DNA of 64,000 nucleotides from Clostridium oryzae (GTDB lineage Bacteria > Bacillota > Clostridia > Clostridiales > Clostridiaceae). The stretch is from contig NZ_MZGV01000002.1 in the NCBI RefSeq assembly GCF_002029235.1, forward strand, positions 62,001-126,000. The letters are read 5' to 3'. The position numbers were made by a program, and so were the translations under genes. Below are positions 42,628-52,754 of the stretch, one piece after another. Numbering within the stretch: the stretch's first letter is position 1; each line of letters begins with the position of its first letter. The notes beneath the pieces are model-generated. The model did not search any database, was not told where the DNA came from, and saw only the letters and a list, made by a program, of their open reading frames with translations.

Positions 42628-43323
42628 TTATTCCACTCTGATTTCCTTTATATATTGGACATTTTTCAGTTGTGCTGCCAATTCACTGCCACGTTTGTCT
42701 TTCGGTACTATGAATGTGTAAGTAAGTTCAAGCTCCTCCTCATCGTCATTTTCCTCAGGATACTCTATATGCTTAATTCTGATACCATTCTCTCGAGTAT
42801 ACTTCTCAAGTTCTACAAGTGCCATTTTATTATCGCTAAATGTTATTGAGCATGTAAATTCTCTTGTTTTATCTATATACTTCTTTTCAAAGTTCTTTAA
42901 AAATACCAGAGCCAAGTACAAACATACCAGCGACGCTATACTGAGCTCATAGTATCCAAAACCTATTGCTATACCTATACAGGCTACTACCCATATGCTG
43001 GCTGCTGTAGTTAAACCCTTAATAGACCCTTTGTCACGTATAATTGTTCCTGCTCCAAGGAAGCCTATGCCGGATATGACCTGTGCGGGAAGTCTTCCAT
43101 AATCCACTTTAAACAGTTGCGCTGCCGCCTTGTCTCCTGCAACAGAATTCTGTACATCTGCTATTATATTAATTTGTATCATAGATATGATAGCAGCACC
43201 TACCGTCACTAAAATGTGGGTTCTAAACCCAGCAGTTCTATTATTTTTTTCCCTTTCAAGTCCTATAAGTCCACCCACGACTACAGCTAAAATTAATCTG
43301 ATAATTACATCTGAAAGTTTCAT
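42628..43323 (-). CDS. MgtC/SapB family membrane protein
   Basis: A 231-residue protein with four or five N-terminal membrane helices. The family motif GGLIGLEREKNNRTAGFRTH (~17-36) and QVISGIGFLGAGTIIRD (~80-96) are clear. The C-terminal ~80 residues are a soluble ACT-like domain. MgtC proteins adjust membrane ATPase activity or magnesium adaptation. The gene stands 32 bases before rlmD on the same strand and may be cotranscribed with it. Confidence 0.9.
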   Translation of the reverse strand: MKLSDVIIRLILAVVVGGLIGLEREKNNRTAGFRTHILVTVGAAIISMIQINIIADVQNSVAGDKAAAQLFKVDYGRLPAQVISGIGFLGAGTIIRDKGSIKGLTTAASIWVVACIGIAIGFGYYELSIASLVCLYLALVFLKNFEKKYIDKTREFTCSITFSDNKMALVELEKYTRENGIRIKHIEYPEENDDEEELELTYTFIVPKDKRGSELAAQLKNVQYIKEIRVE

Positions 43324-43427
43324 TCATTAGCTCCTCAATGTTTACTCCAATTTATTATATGACTATTATATATAATTATCAGAACTTTTTACAGTACAAA
43401 ATGCTGCAGCATTGTAATCCTCCATAA

Positions 43428-45188
43428 TTAAATTATTTCACGAACAAATTGGCTATTGTAGAGTTCATAATAGAATCCATGTTTTTCAAGCAAAGCTTCA
43501 TGTTTTCCCTGCTCAATTATATGTCCATCCCTCATAACAAGAATTATATCAGCATCCTGAATTGTTGATAAGCGATGAGCGATTATAAAGCTTGTCCTTC
43601 CTTTCATCATCATCATAAATGCTTCCTGTATTTTAATCTCTGTCCTTGTATCTATGGATGAAGTGGCTTCATCCAAAATAAGCATCGGCGGAAGAGATAA
43701 CATTACCCTTGCAATACACAGCAGTTGTTTTTCGCCTTGAGACAAACCTTCTCCGTTTTCAGTTATTTCTGTATCATAGCCTCTTTGCATACGCTTAATA
43801 AAGTTGTGTGCCCTTGCAGCCTTTGCAGCTGCAACAATTTCTTCATCTGCAGCATCAGGTTTTCCCATGCGTATATTGTCTCGTACTGTTCCTGATTTTA
43901 GCCATGTATCCTGCAGTACCATACCATAGTTGGTTCTTAGACTTTTTCTGGTTACTTCCTTAATATCATTGCCATCTACTCTTATTTTGCCGCCGTCAGT
44001 CTCATAAAAACGCATAAGCAGATTTATAATTGTAGTTTTGCCGCAGCCTGTAGGTCCAACTATAGCAATTTTCTGTCCTGGTTTCGCAGTAAGATTTAAT
44101 TTTTCTATCAGTTTTTTATCTGACGTATAAGAAAATTCTACATTATCTAAAGTAACTTCCCCGCTTACAGCTGCCAGTTCTTTTGCATTTTGCAGGTCTG
44201 GGTTCTGCGGCTCCTCATCTATAAGTTCAAGAATACGCTTGGCACAAGCTAATGCATTTTGAAGCTCCGTAACTACACCGGATATTTCGTTGAAAGGTTT
44301 TGTGTATTGATTAGCATAGTTAAGGAAAGCTGCCAAAACACCTACTGTAAGCGATCCGTTAATAACAGCTATAGCTCCCGTAATCCCTACGCCAGTATAT
44401 ACAAGTCCATTTATAAATCTTGTAGCAGGATTAGTTATTGAAGAAAAGAAAATAGCATATAGCGAACTTTTTTCAAGTCTATTATTTATCTCTTCAAAGG
44501 TATTAACCGCCTCTTTTTCATGTCCAAAGGCCTGCACTACCTTTTGATTTCCAATCATTTCATCTATAAATGCAGTCTGTTCACCCCTTATTTCTGACTG
44601 AGACTGAAACATTTTATAGGTTCTTCTGGCTATAAAGCTGGCAACAAACAGTGACAGGGGAGTTAAACATACCACTACAACTGCGATTGCAGCACTTTCA
44701 TAAAACATAAAAATTAGTGTTCCGATAATCGTAATGACTCCACTGAAAAGCTGCGTAAATCCCATTAGCAGCCCATCTGCTAACTGATCAACATCTGCAA
44801 TAACTCTGCTTACAATTTCTCCATAGGAATGCTGATCTATATATTTCAGAGGCAATATCTGTATTTTCTTAAAGGCATCCTTTCGCATATCTTTTATTAC
44901 ATTATAAACAATTTTATTGTTACACATATTCATAAGCCACTGAAAAATACCTATAGCAGCAATTACCGTTACCATTAATTTTAAAATATGAATAAGTCCT
45001 GCAAAATCTACTTTTCCAACGCCAACCATACAGTCTATAGCATCACCTATAAGAGATAAAATATACAGCGTTAAAGTCACTGATATTGCAGCAAACAGTA
45101 ATGAACCTGCCACATAAAGCCAGTAAGGTTTTATATATTTAAGCACTCTTTTTATAGTTTCCTTTTTATCATCTATTCTTTTGCTCAT
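43428..45188 (-). CDS. ABC exporter half-transporter (second of a pair)
   Basis: A 586-residue protein with six membrane helices (~20-320) and a nucleotide-binding domain: GPTGCGKTTI (Walker A), LSQGEKQLLCIARV (signature with Gln at the third place) and LILDEATSSIDTRTE (Walker B with catalytic Glu). It begins exactly where the partner gene ends (45189), so they form a heterodimeric exporter. In this pair the canonical Glu is in this subunit. The substrate is unknown; drug or peptide export is usual. Confidence 0.9.
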   Translation of the reverse strand: MSKRIDDKKETIKRVLKYIKPYWLYVAGSLLFAAISVTLTLYILSLIGDAIDCMVGVGKVDFAGLIHILKLMVTVIAAIGIFQWLMNMCNNKIVYNVIKDMRKDAFKKIQILPLKYIDQHSYGEIVSRVIADVDQLADGLLMGFTQLFSGVITIIGTLIFMFYESAAIAVVVVCLTPLSLFVASFIARRTYKMFQSQSEIRGEQTAFIDEMIGNQKVVQAFGHEKEAVNTFEEINNRLEKSSLYAIFFSSITNPATRFINGLVYTGVGITGAIAVINGSLTVGVLAAFLNYANQYTKPFNEISGVVTELQNALACAKRILELIDEEPQNPDLQNAKELAAVSGEVTLDNVEFSYTSDKKLIEKLNLTAKPGQKIAIVGPTGCGKTTIINLLMRFYETDGGKIRVDGNDIKEVTRKSLRTNYGMVLQDTWLKSGTVRDNIRMGKPDAADEEIVAAAKAARAHNFIKRMQRGYDTEITENGEGLSQGEKQLLCIARVMLSLPPMLILDEATSSIDTRTEIKIQEAFMMMMKGRTSFIIAHRLSTIQDADIILVMRDGHIIEQGKHEALLEKHGFYYELYNSQFVREII

Positions 45189-46937
45189 CTATATTGCCTC
45201 CTGCTTCTTAATGTTCTGGGAATGGCATATCTCCTGATAGATTTCACAATCTTCCAATAACTTCTCATGTGTTCCTATTCCTGATACTCTGCCATCATCT
45301 AAAACTACTATTTTATCTGCAAATCTAACAGCTGCACTTCTTTGAGACACTATAAATACAGTAGGTTTATTTTTCATGTTTGAAATAGCCGTTCTCAGTT
45401 TCGCATCAGTTGCATAATCAAGAGCTGATGCACTGTCATCAAGTATAAGCACCTCTGGATTTTTAACTAATGCTCTGGCTATTGTCAGACGCTGCTTCTG
45501 TCCACCTGACAGGTTTTTGCCTCCCTGATCAATCATAGTTTCAAGACCTTTTTCCTTCTGATCTACAAATTCTTTCGATTGAGATATTCTAAGTGCTTCC
45601 TGTAATTCTAAATCAGAAGCGCTGCTTTTTCCCCAACATAAATTCTCACGAATTGTACCTTTAAATAAAACAGCCTTCTGCATTACTATTCCAATCTTCT
45701 GTCTCAGTTTAGCAACATCATATTCTTTTATATCTCTACCATTAATTAATATTTCTCCAGCTGTAACATCATAAAATCTAGGTATCAGATGTACCAATGA
45801 AGACTTTCCTGAGCCTGTTCCCCCAATAATACCTATAGTTTCTCCTCTTTTTACACTGAAACTTACCTCTGATAAAGCTTCATCACCAGCTTCAGAATAC
45901 TTAAGAGCTACACGTTTAAATTCTATAAAGCTATCATTTTCTATATTTTCCTGTTCCACATCAATGTTATTTAAAGCTTTATTTTTATCAATGCTAGGTT
46001 TCATATCCAGCACATTCTGTACTCGGTTTCCGCAGGCTATTGATTTAGTTACATTAATTATTAGATTAGCTAATTTAATTAGTTCTACTAATATCTGCGA
46101 CATATAACTTACTAATGCTATTACTGCACCAGTAGTCAATGTTCCATTTGACACCTTTATTGCTCCTGTCCATAATAAGACTACAATGGCCCCGTTTACA
46201 ATAACATAAGTTACGGGATTCATTATGCCTAGGATACGTCCTACAAAAAGTTGTAATTTTGTAAGGTTCATATTGCTGTCGTTAAAGTCGTTAATTTCAT
46301 CCTCTTCTTTGTGAAAAGCCCTTATTACTCTTGCCCCTGTAAGGTTCTCTCTTGTTAACCTCAATATCACGTCAAGCCTTGACTGTACCTTCTTATATAG
46401 CGGTATACTTATAAGCATTACTCCAAAAACAATAATGGAAAGCAGAGGTATAGCGACAACAAAAATAAGTGCAGCCTCTGCGTTTATGGTAAAAGCCATT
46501 ATCATTGCGCCAAATACAATAAACGGAGAACGCATAAATAACCTTAGTACAAGGTTCACACCCGATTGCACCTGATTTATATCGCTTGTCATTCTAGTAA
46601 TCATAGTTGATGTTCCCATATTATCCATTTCTGAAAACGATAGTGTCTGTATATGCTTAAACAAATTAATGCGTACTTTTGCAGCAAATCCAACCGCTGC
46701 CTTAGCTGAAAAATACTGAGCGGTGATAGAACATGTAAGCCCAATTACACCAAGCAATATCAGAATTATACACTTATTCAAAACATAACTTTTATCATGG
46801 CTGCTAATACCTACATCTATAATAAGCTTCATCACTATTGGAACCAGTAATTCAAACGAAGCCTCCAGCATTTTAAATAATGGTGCTAAGATGCTTTCTT
46901 TCTTATAATCCTTCAAATATATTAACAATTTTCCCAT
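45189..46937 (-). CDS. ABC exporter half-transporter (first of a pair, degenerate site)
   Basis: A 582-residue protein with a six-helix membrane domain and an ATPase domain: GGTGSGKSSLVHLIPRFYD (Walker A), LSGGQKQRLTIARA (signature), and LILDDSASALDYATD, where Asp replaces the catalytic Glu. This pattern of one degenerate and one intact ATP site is characteristic of heterodimeric exporters such as BmrCD-type systems. A LysR gene is divergent, 134 bases away, and probably controls the pair. Confidence 0.9.
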   Translation of the reverse strand: MGKLLIYLKDYKKESILAPLFKMLEASFELLVPIVMKLIIDVGISSHDKSYVLNKCIILILLGVIGLTCSITAQYFSAKAAVGFAAKVRINLFKHIQTLSFSEMDNMGTSTMITRMTSDINQVQSGVNLVLRLFMRSPFIVFGAMIMAFTINAEAALIFVVAIPLLSIIVFGVMLISIPLYKKVQSRLDVILRLTRENLTGARVIRAFHKEEDEINDFNDSNMNLTKLQLFVGRILGIMNPVTYVIVNGAIVVLLWTGAIKVSNGTLTTGAVIALVSYMSQILVELIKLANLIINVTKSIACGNRVQNVLDMKPSIDKNKALNNIDVEQENIENDSFIEFKRVALKYSEAGDEALSEVSFSVKRGETIGIIGGTGSGKSSLVHLIPRFYDVTAGEILINGRDIKEYDVAKLRQKIGIVMQKAVLFKGTIRENLCWGKSSASDLELQEALRISQSKEFVDQKEKGLETMIDQGGKNLSGGQKQRLTIARALVKNPEVLILDDSASALDYATDAKLRTAISNMKNKPTVFIVSQRSAAVRFADKIVVLDDGRVSGIGTHEKLLEDCEIYQEICHSQNIKKQEAI

Positions 46938-47071
46938 ACGCTATGTCCTTTCTTGCTTTTTTCCTTATGTTATATTATCATATTTCTAACCATATTAATA
47001 ATATTATAATTGTATGCCTTCTATAGCTTTTGAGTATAGTTAATAATATATTATAAGAAAGGAATTTGATT

Positions 47072-47965
47072 ATGGATTTAAAACAATTAGAATACTTTGT
47101 AACTATCGTTAATGAAGGAAATATAACCGCTGCTGCAAAGAGACTTCATATGTCTCAGCCTCCTCTCAGCAATCACATGAAGCTTCTCGAAAATGAAATT
47201 GGTTGTATTCTATTTGAACGAGGTTCTAGGCATATTGAGCTTACAGAAGCAGGAAGAATTTTATATAGCAAAGCTATCAGTATCCTTGATCTATCAAAGT
47301 TCACGCTGCAGGAATTGGAAGCGTATAAGAAAGGAATCTTCGGAACGCTGAGAATAGGTGTTGTATCATCAGTAGGAAATATTTTTCTCAATAATTTGAT
47401 AGTTCCATTTCATGAGCTAAATCATGATATTCACTATGAAATCTTCGAAGGAAATACCTACGAACTGCTAGAGCAGCTAAAAGCAAACAGTTTAGATATT
47501 GCTATTATCAGGACTCCATTTGCGTTATCCTCTTTCAAATACATAAATATATTAAAAGAACATATGATAGCTATAGGAAATGAAAGCTTTTTTAGAAACT
47601 GCATAAGTTCTGACAGCGTAACTTTATCTGAACTTTCAGCTATGCCTATACTTTTATATCGCAGATGGGAATCCATTATTTCTTCAATATTGGAGCAAAA
47701 GAAACTTCAATGGGACATTTTTTGTAAAAGTGATGATGCACGCACTACAGTTTTCTGGTCAAATGCAGGCTTAGGCGTTGGCATTGTTCCCGAATCAGCA
47801 AAAGGTTTTGCCGACAGCTCAAAAACAGTTATAAAAAATATCTCAGACATAACTTTTGACTCAACAATTTCAGCGGTTTATAATCTGGATGCCTACAATT
47901 CCTCAACAGCTAAACAGTTTTTAAAATACATTTCCAATATATACAGCATTAAGTCTAATGATTAA
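47072..47965 (+). CDS. LysR-family transcription regulator
   Basis: About 297 residues from ATG 47072 with AAAGGA upstream. The N-terminal winged helix reads MDLKQLEYFVTIVNEGNITA and AAKRLHMSQPPLSNHMKLLE; residues ~90-295 form the periplasmic-binding-like effector domain (GTLRIGVVSSVGN). It is divergent from the ABC exporter operon, the usual LysR arrangement, so it likely controls that operon and itself from the AT-rich 134-base gap. The effector is unknown. Confidence 0.92.
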   Translation: MDLKQLEYFVTIVNEGNITAAAKRLHMSQPPLSNHMKLLENEIGCILFERGSRHIELTEAGRILYSKAISILDLSKFTLQELEAYKKGIFGTLRIGVVSSVGNIFLNNLIVPFHELNHDIHYEIFEGNTYELLEQLKANSLDIAIIRTPFALSSFKYINILKEHMIAIGNESFFRNCISSDSVTLSELSAMPILLYRRWESIISSILEQKKLQWDIFCKSDDARTTVFWSNAGLGVGIVPESAKGFADSSKTVIKNISDITFDSTISAVYNLDAYNSSTAKQFLKYISNIYSIKSND

Positions 47966-47997
47966 AAGGGCGAATGACTACTGCCACTCACCCTTTT
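47964..47997. terminator. Bidirectional terminator, LysR/LCP
   Basis: AAAAGGG (47964-47970) pairs with CCCTTTT (47991-47997), and the inner bases add partial pairing. It lies between convergent genes. Confidence 0.6.
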
Positions 47998-48012
47998 ATA
48001 ACCTTTATGAAT

Positions 48013-49107
48013 TTATTGTTGTAATTCTACAAGATGCTGCTGTGCCTCCGCTTGAGTGTCACCATATAGGAACATAAATAATTTTTCAATATTCTTATTC
48101 CAATCATATACTAAAGGATAAGTAATTCCTTCATATATTTTAGGGGAAGTAAATGCACCTTCTACTGGCAATCTATATTGATGTATCTTTGAAATCTTAT
48201 TTTCCATAACTTCTTCAATAAGCAGCGCAATAGTATCCTCTGATAAATCAGTAGTAATATAATTTAAACCCTGGTCTGCAATCTTGATTTGCTTAAGAGC
48301 ATTATATGATTTGAATTTTTCAAAAATCTTATTAAGAACTCTTCTTTGCCTAAGAGTTCTTCCGTAATCATCTGGAACGTTTCCTAAAGTCGGAACATGA
48401 CGAACTCTGCAATAACCAAGTGCCTGATTACCGTTTAATAAATTAACGCCTTCAACTACATGTCTATATCTAGGATTTGATATGTAATTAGTAGTATTTA
48501 AATAATTAGCTTCAACCCTTGTAAGTTTAATTTTTACACCGCCAAGTAAATCAATCATTTTGTCAAAATCATCAAAATTAACGCTTGCATATCCATTCAA
48601 GCTAATTTTGTAATTCTTTTCTATGGTATCAACTAATAATTTTATTCCGCCTCTTCCATAGGATGAATTTAATTTATTTCTTCTATATCCAGGAATATCT
48701 ACATAACTATCTCTCATTAATGAAGTAAGCTTTATTGTTTTTTTCTCAGTATTTAACGAGGCGATCATCATTGAGTCTGTATTCCTTGCACCGCCAATTT
48801 CTTCAATTCCAATAAGCAGAAAATTTAATACATGCTTATCTTTTCTTACTGGATATTGTCCGCTGCCAATATCGGCTAGTTTAGCATCTTTTGGCTGAGG
48901 TTTTGTGTTTACGGCTTTAGTATCCTTATTCTGATCCATATCCTTAGTTTTCTGAACTTGTGTATGTATTACATGAGCAGCCAGCCTGTATAATATTCTT
49001 CTTCCAGTTTGTGTCTTAAATAAAAAAAGTGCAGCTAATACAAGACAAAGTATAATTACAACTAATATTTTTAAAATTTTCTTTTTTTTCCCTTTTCTAC
49101 TCATCAT
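48013..49107 (-). CDS. LCP family protein (LytR-CpsA-Psr)
   Basis: A 364-residue membrane-anchored protein. A basic start (SRKGKKKKILK) precedes one membrane helix (~12-30). The outer domain has FLLIGIEEIGGARNTDSMMI, LTSLMRDSYVDIPGYRRNKL and GYCRVRHVPTLGN with the Arg and Asp residues that bind the lipid-phosphate substrate. LCP enzymes attach teichoic acids or capsule to peptidoglycan. ATG 49107 and ATG 49104 share one GGAG site; either may be used. It appears to be a single-gene unit. Confidence 0.92.
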   Translation of the reverse strand: MMSRKGKKKKILKILVVIILCLVLAALFLFKTQTGRRILYRLAAHVIHTQVQKTKDMDQNKDTKAVNTKPQPKDAKLADIGSGQYPVRKDKHVLNFLLIGIEEIGGARNTDSMMIASLNTEKKTIKLTSLMRDSYVDIPGYRRNKLNSSYGRGGIKLLVDTIEKNYKISLNGYASVNFDDFDKMIDLLGGVKIKLTRVEANYLNTTNYISNPRYRHVVEGVNLLNGNQALGYCRVRHVPTLGNVPDDYGRTLRQRRVLNKIFEKFKSYNALKQIKIADQGLNYITTDLSEDTIALLIEEVMENKISKIHQYRLPVEGAFTSPKIYEGITYPLVYDWNKNIEKLFMFLYGDTQAEAQQHLVELQQ

Positions 49108-49332
49108 TATTCTCCATTCTATACTGACTTTTCAGCGATCTGACACTATATAGTCTGAACCTTCAAGTTTCCTAACAATTCGCTAAATGTCTTTTGCATA
49201 ATGAAATAATTTTGTTGATTAATGCATAATCCTACTGTTTCGTTTACATAGTTTATTACGTTGCTAACATTTTTATCGTTGCAATCATTTTACACTACTG
49301 TAATTTTTCCGTCAACCTAATTAATATTCTGC

Positions 49333-49371
49333 AAAAAAATACCGCTAGATACTTATTATAAGTTCTAGCGG
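49333..49371 (-). terminator. trp operon terminator
   Basis: Minus-strand CCGCTAGA (49364-49371) pairs with TCTAGCGG (49342-49349), with an inner CTTA/TAAG stem, followed by TATTTTTTT. It lies directly after trpA. Confidence 0.85.
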
Positions 49372-49377
49372 CTATTT

Positions 49378-50166
49378 TTACAATACTGCTTTTACTTCTT
49401 TAACAAATTCTCCTACAGCCTTCAGCATTTCATTCATATCCTCATATTTATCTACAAGCTTTACTATAGCACTTCCAATAATAACTCCATCACAGTAAGG
49501 CTTATATTTTTCGGCCATTTCAGCATTTGATATACCGAAGCCTAGAGCTTTAGGAACAGATGTATATTGTGCTACCTGATTCATATACTCTGCAATATCT
49601 GTCTTTATTTCGCTTCTAGCACCCGTAACTCCTGCTACAGATACACAATAAACAAAACCTTTGGCACCATTTACTATACCTTCTATTCTGTCATTTGATG
49701 TCGGAGCTACAAGCGGGATAAGATATATATCATATTTATCACAAAGCTTGTTAAATTCCTCCCTTTCTTCCAGCGGTAAATCTGGTATTATTATTCCGTC
49801 TATACCTGAAGACTTACAGTCTTCAAGAAATTTCTCGGTACCATATTTAAATATACAATTATAATAAAGCATATAAACCAGCGGAATATTTATGCAGCCT
49901 CTTATATCTTTAACTTTTTTCATAAGATTGTTTATCTTAAACCCTGCCTTTAATGCCTTATAGGAAGAATTCTGTATAACAGGACCATCAGCTATGGGAT
50001 CTGAATACGGAATACCTATCTCAACTATATCCGCTCCTGAATTTTCCATTGTTTTTATTATTTCTGCTGATGTGTCAAGATCAGGATCTCCTGCTGTTAT
50101 AAAAGTAATGAGTGCCTTCCTGTTTTCTTCTTTTAATCTGCTAAATGCAGCATCTATTCTATTCAT
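49378..50166 (-). CDS. trpA: Tryptophan synthase alpha chain
   Basis: A 262-residue TIM barrel that splits indole-3-glycerol phosphate to indole and glyceraldehyde 3-phosphate. The catalytic Glu lies in ADIVEIGIPYSDPIADGPVI (~48-67) and the catalytic Asp in GIDGIIIPDLPLEE; GFGISNAEMAEKY gives the phosphate site. It overlaps trpB by one base (TAATG) and works with it as an alpha2-beta2 complex. It is the last gene of the operon. Confidence 0.97.
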   Translation of the reverse strand: MNRIDAAFSRLKEENRKALITFITAGDPDLDTSAEIIKTMENSGADIVEIGIPYSDPIADGPVIQNSSYKALKAGFKINNLMKKVKDIRGCINIPLVYMLYYNCIFKYGTEKFLEDCKSSGIDGIIIPDLPLEEREEFNKLCDKYDIYLIPLVAPTSNDRIEGIVNGAKGFVYCVSVAGVTGARSEIKTDIAEYMNQVAQYTSVPKALGFGISNAEMAEKYKPYCDGVIIGSAIVKLVDKYEDMNEMLKAVGEFVKEVKAVL

Positions 50167-51341
50167 TAAATCTCAACCCCCAAACTGTTTGCTACAGTGT
50201 AAATATCTTTATCTCCTCTGCCTGAAAGATTAATAATAATTATCTTATCCCTATCAAGTTTTGGAGCAAGCTTCATTGCATAAGCTACGGCATGAGAACT
50301 TTCAAGAGCCGGTATTATTCCTTCAATAAGTGAAAGCTTTTGAAAAGCTTCCAATGCTTCATCATCTTTTATAGCTTCATAAGCTGCTCTTCCTGTCTTA
50401 TGCATATAGGCATGCTCAGGTCCTATACCAGGATAGTCAAGGCCTGCAGAAATTGAATATGCATTTTCTATCTGACCATCTTCATCCTGCAGCACATAAG
50501 TCATCATACCGTGAATTACGCCAAGGCTTCCTCCGTTTATTGAAGCTGCATGCTTCCCAGTTTCAATGCCGCTGCCTGCTGCCTCTACGCCTATAAGTTT
50601 TACATCTGTATCATTTCTGAAAGGATAAAAGATTCCCATGGCGTTACTGCCGCCTCCAACACAGGCTATAACGTAATCAGGAAGTCTCCCCTCTTTTTCA
50701 AGAATCTGCTTTCTCGCTTCAATCCCTATAACCTTCTGAAAATCCCTAACCATAGTTGGATATGGATGAGGTCCCATAACGGATCCTATAACATAGAATG
50801 TATCATCTATGTTCGTAACCCACTTTCTCATAGCTTCATTTACAGCATCCTTAAGCACCTTACTGCCGCTTTCTACAGAAGTAACCTTAGCTCCCAGCAT
50901 CCTCATTCTGAAAACATTAAGCTTCTGTCTTTCTATATCCTCTGCACCCATGAATATTTCGCATTCCATGTTAAACATCGCAGCTACAGTAGCTGTAGCA
51001 ACTCCATGCTGTCCTGCTCCAGTCTCTGCTATTACCTTCCTCTTTCCCATTTTCTTTGCAAGAAGTATCTGCCCCATAGCGTTGTTTATCTTATGAGCAC
51101 CAGTATGATTCAAATCCTCTCTCTTAAGATAAATCTTAGCCCCGCCAAGCTCTTTAGTGAAGTTTTCAGCATAGTAAAGAGGTGTCTCCCTTCCGCTGTA
51201 TTCCTTAAGATAATAATTATATTCCCCAATAAATTTTTCGTCATTTATCGCTTCATTGTAGTTCTTCTCTAGCTCCTTCAATGCATGCATAATTGTCTCT
51301 GGTACATATTGTCCTCCAAATATTCCAAATCTGCCATTCAT
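50166..51341 (-). CDS. trpB: Tryptophan synthase beta chain
   Basis: A 391-residue PLP enzyme that joins indole with serine. [20 protein letters not shown] holds the PLP lysine (in HK), [14 protein letters not shown] the catalytic area and [15 protein letters not shown] the phosphate-binding loop. It is full length, starts [16 protein letters not shown], and overlaps trpF by 4 bases. Confidence 0.98.
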   Translation of the reverse strand: MNGRFGIFGGQYVPETIMHALKELEKNYNEAINDEKFIGEYNYYLKEYSGRETPLYYAENFTKELGGAKIYLKREDLNHTGAHKINNAMGQILLAKKMGKRKVIAETGAGQHGVATATVAAMFNMECEIFMGAEDIERQKLNVFRMRMLGAKVTSVESGSKVLKDAVNEAMRKWVTNIDDTFYVIGSVMGPHPYPTMVRDFQKVIGIEARKQILEKEGRLPDYVIACVGGGSNAMGIFYPFRNDTDVKLIGVEAAGSGIETGKHAASINGGSLGVIHGMMTYVLQDEDGQIENAYSISAGLDYPGIGPEHAYMHKTGRAAYEAIKDDEALEAFQKLSLIEGIIPALESSHAVAYAMKLAPKLDRDKIIIINLSGRGDKDIYTVANSLGVEI

Positions 51342-51970
51342 TTACCTTCCACCTCTTTCATAAAATTTCCGCATAGTTCCCTATCTTTAATTCCATCCTT
51401 CTCTATCCCTGAAGATACATCCACTGCATAAGGTTCAACCACTTCTATAGCCTTTCTCACATTGTCTTTATTTAGCCCTCCAGCCAGTATTATCTTTTTT
51501 TCTTTTTCTATTTTTTTAACAAGTCTCCAGTCAAAAGTCTTTCCAGTGCCTCCAAAACCGACTTCCACTTTGCTGTCAAGTAGTATTCCATCTACGTCGT
51601 ATTCATAGATCTTCTCTATGTCATCTTTATCTCTTATGCCTATGGCCTTCCATATATCCACTGAAAGGTTATGCTCTAATAATTTTCCTCTGAGGAGATT
51701 TACATACGTTTGAGTTTCATCGCCATGAAGCTGAATGATATCAAGTGGTATCTGTAAAGCCGCTTCAGCTGCATAATCTATTGACCTATTTACAAAGATA
51801 CCAACCTTCTTAATGCTGCTGTCAGCCAACGCTGCAAGCTGATGCGCAGTATCAACTGATACCTGCCTTTTGCTCTTTGATAATATAAATCCGATGTAAT
51901 CAGGCTTTAGTTCATTAACTATATCTATATCCTCTGGTCTTCTCATGCCGCACATCTTAACCTTAGTCAT
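51338..51970 (-). CDS. trpF: Phosphoribosylanthranilate isomerase
   Basis: A 210-residue barrel with [18 protein letters not shown] (catalytic Cys near residue 7), [29 protein letters not shown] and the catalytic Asp region [20 protein letters not shown]. It converts phosphoribosylanthranilate to the carboxyphenylamino-deoxyribulose phosphate. It is separate from trpC, unlike the fused form in enteric bacteria. Confidence 0.96.
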   Translation of the reverse strand: MTKVKMCGMRRPEDIDIVNELKPDYIGFILSKSKRQVSVDTAHQLAALADSSIKKVGIFVNRSIDYAAEAALQIPLDIIQLHGDETQTYVNLLRGKLLEHNLSVDIWKAIGIRDKDDIEKIYEYDVDGILLDSKVEVGFGGTGKTFDWRLVKKIEKEKKIILAGGLNKDNVRKAIEVVEPYAVDVSSGIEKDGIKDRELCGNFMKEVEGK

Positions 51971-51974
51971 GATT

Positions 51975-52754
51975 TCATGCCTCCTTCATAGCATTAAGAA
52001 AAGCCTTCATTTTGTCTGCATCATAAACCATTCTCATAAAGCTCTCTCCAACAAGAAGTCCTCTGACACCTATAGCCTTAAGCTCTGCTGCATCTTTTAA
52101 ATCCTTTATTCCGCTTTCAGATATGACTATTCTGTCCTTAGGAATATACGGCATAAGGTTTTTCGTAGCAGCTATATCCACATTAAAGCTCTTTAAATCT
52201 CTGTTGTTTATGCCTATTATTCCATTTTCACATTGCAGAGCATTTTCCAGCTCTTCTCTGCTGTGAACTTCTATAAGGCAATGAAGTCCAAGTTCTGAGG
52301 CTTTTAAATAGTAGGTTTGAAGTTTGTCCTGTAGAACTGCTGCAATGAGCAGTACTGCATCTGCTCCTCTCACCCTTGCTTCAATCAGCTGAAATTCATC
52401 AACAACAAAATCCTTTCTTAGGATGGGGACAGTACCTTTCATTTTTGCTATTTTCAAATTATCTATCGAACCCTTAAAATGAGTTTCTTCTGTTAATACT
52501 GATATTGCATCTACTTTTATCTCATTATAAATTTCAGCAATTCTCTCCACATTAAAGTTCTCAACTATAATGCCTTTTGACGGCGATGCCTTTTTTATCT
52601 CTGCAATAATACCTATCTGTTTTTTAGTAAAGGCGCCTCTGAAATCCCTCACAGGTGTATCTATAGGTGCATTCATTATTTTTTCAAAATATTCACTATT
52701 TTTAAGCTGCTGCATATCTTTTTTTCTCAGCTCCACGATAGTATCTAAAATCAT
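51975..52754 (-). CDS. trpC: Indole-3-glycerol phosphate synthase
   Basis: A 259-residue barrel. GIIAEIKKASPSKGII has the first catalytic Lys and ribose-phosphate residues, VPILRKDFVVDEFQLIEARV the second, and IGINNRDLKSFNVDI and VISESGIKD complete the site. It closes the indole ring, supplying the substrate of TrpA. It overlaps trpD by 4 bases. Confidence 0.97.
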   Translation of the reverse strand: MILDTIVELRKKDMQQLKNSEYFEKIMNAPIDTPVRDFRGAFTKKQIGIIAEIKKASPSKGIIVENFNVERIAEIYNEIKVDAISVLTEETHFKGSIDNLKIAKMKGTVPILRKDFVVDEFQLIEARVRGADAVLLIAAVLQDKLQTYYLKASELGLHCLIEVHSREELENALQCENGIIGINNRDLKSFNVDIAATKNLMPYIPKDRIVISESGIKDLKDAAELKAIGVRGLLVGESFMRMVYDADKMKAFLNAMKEA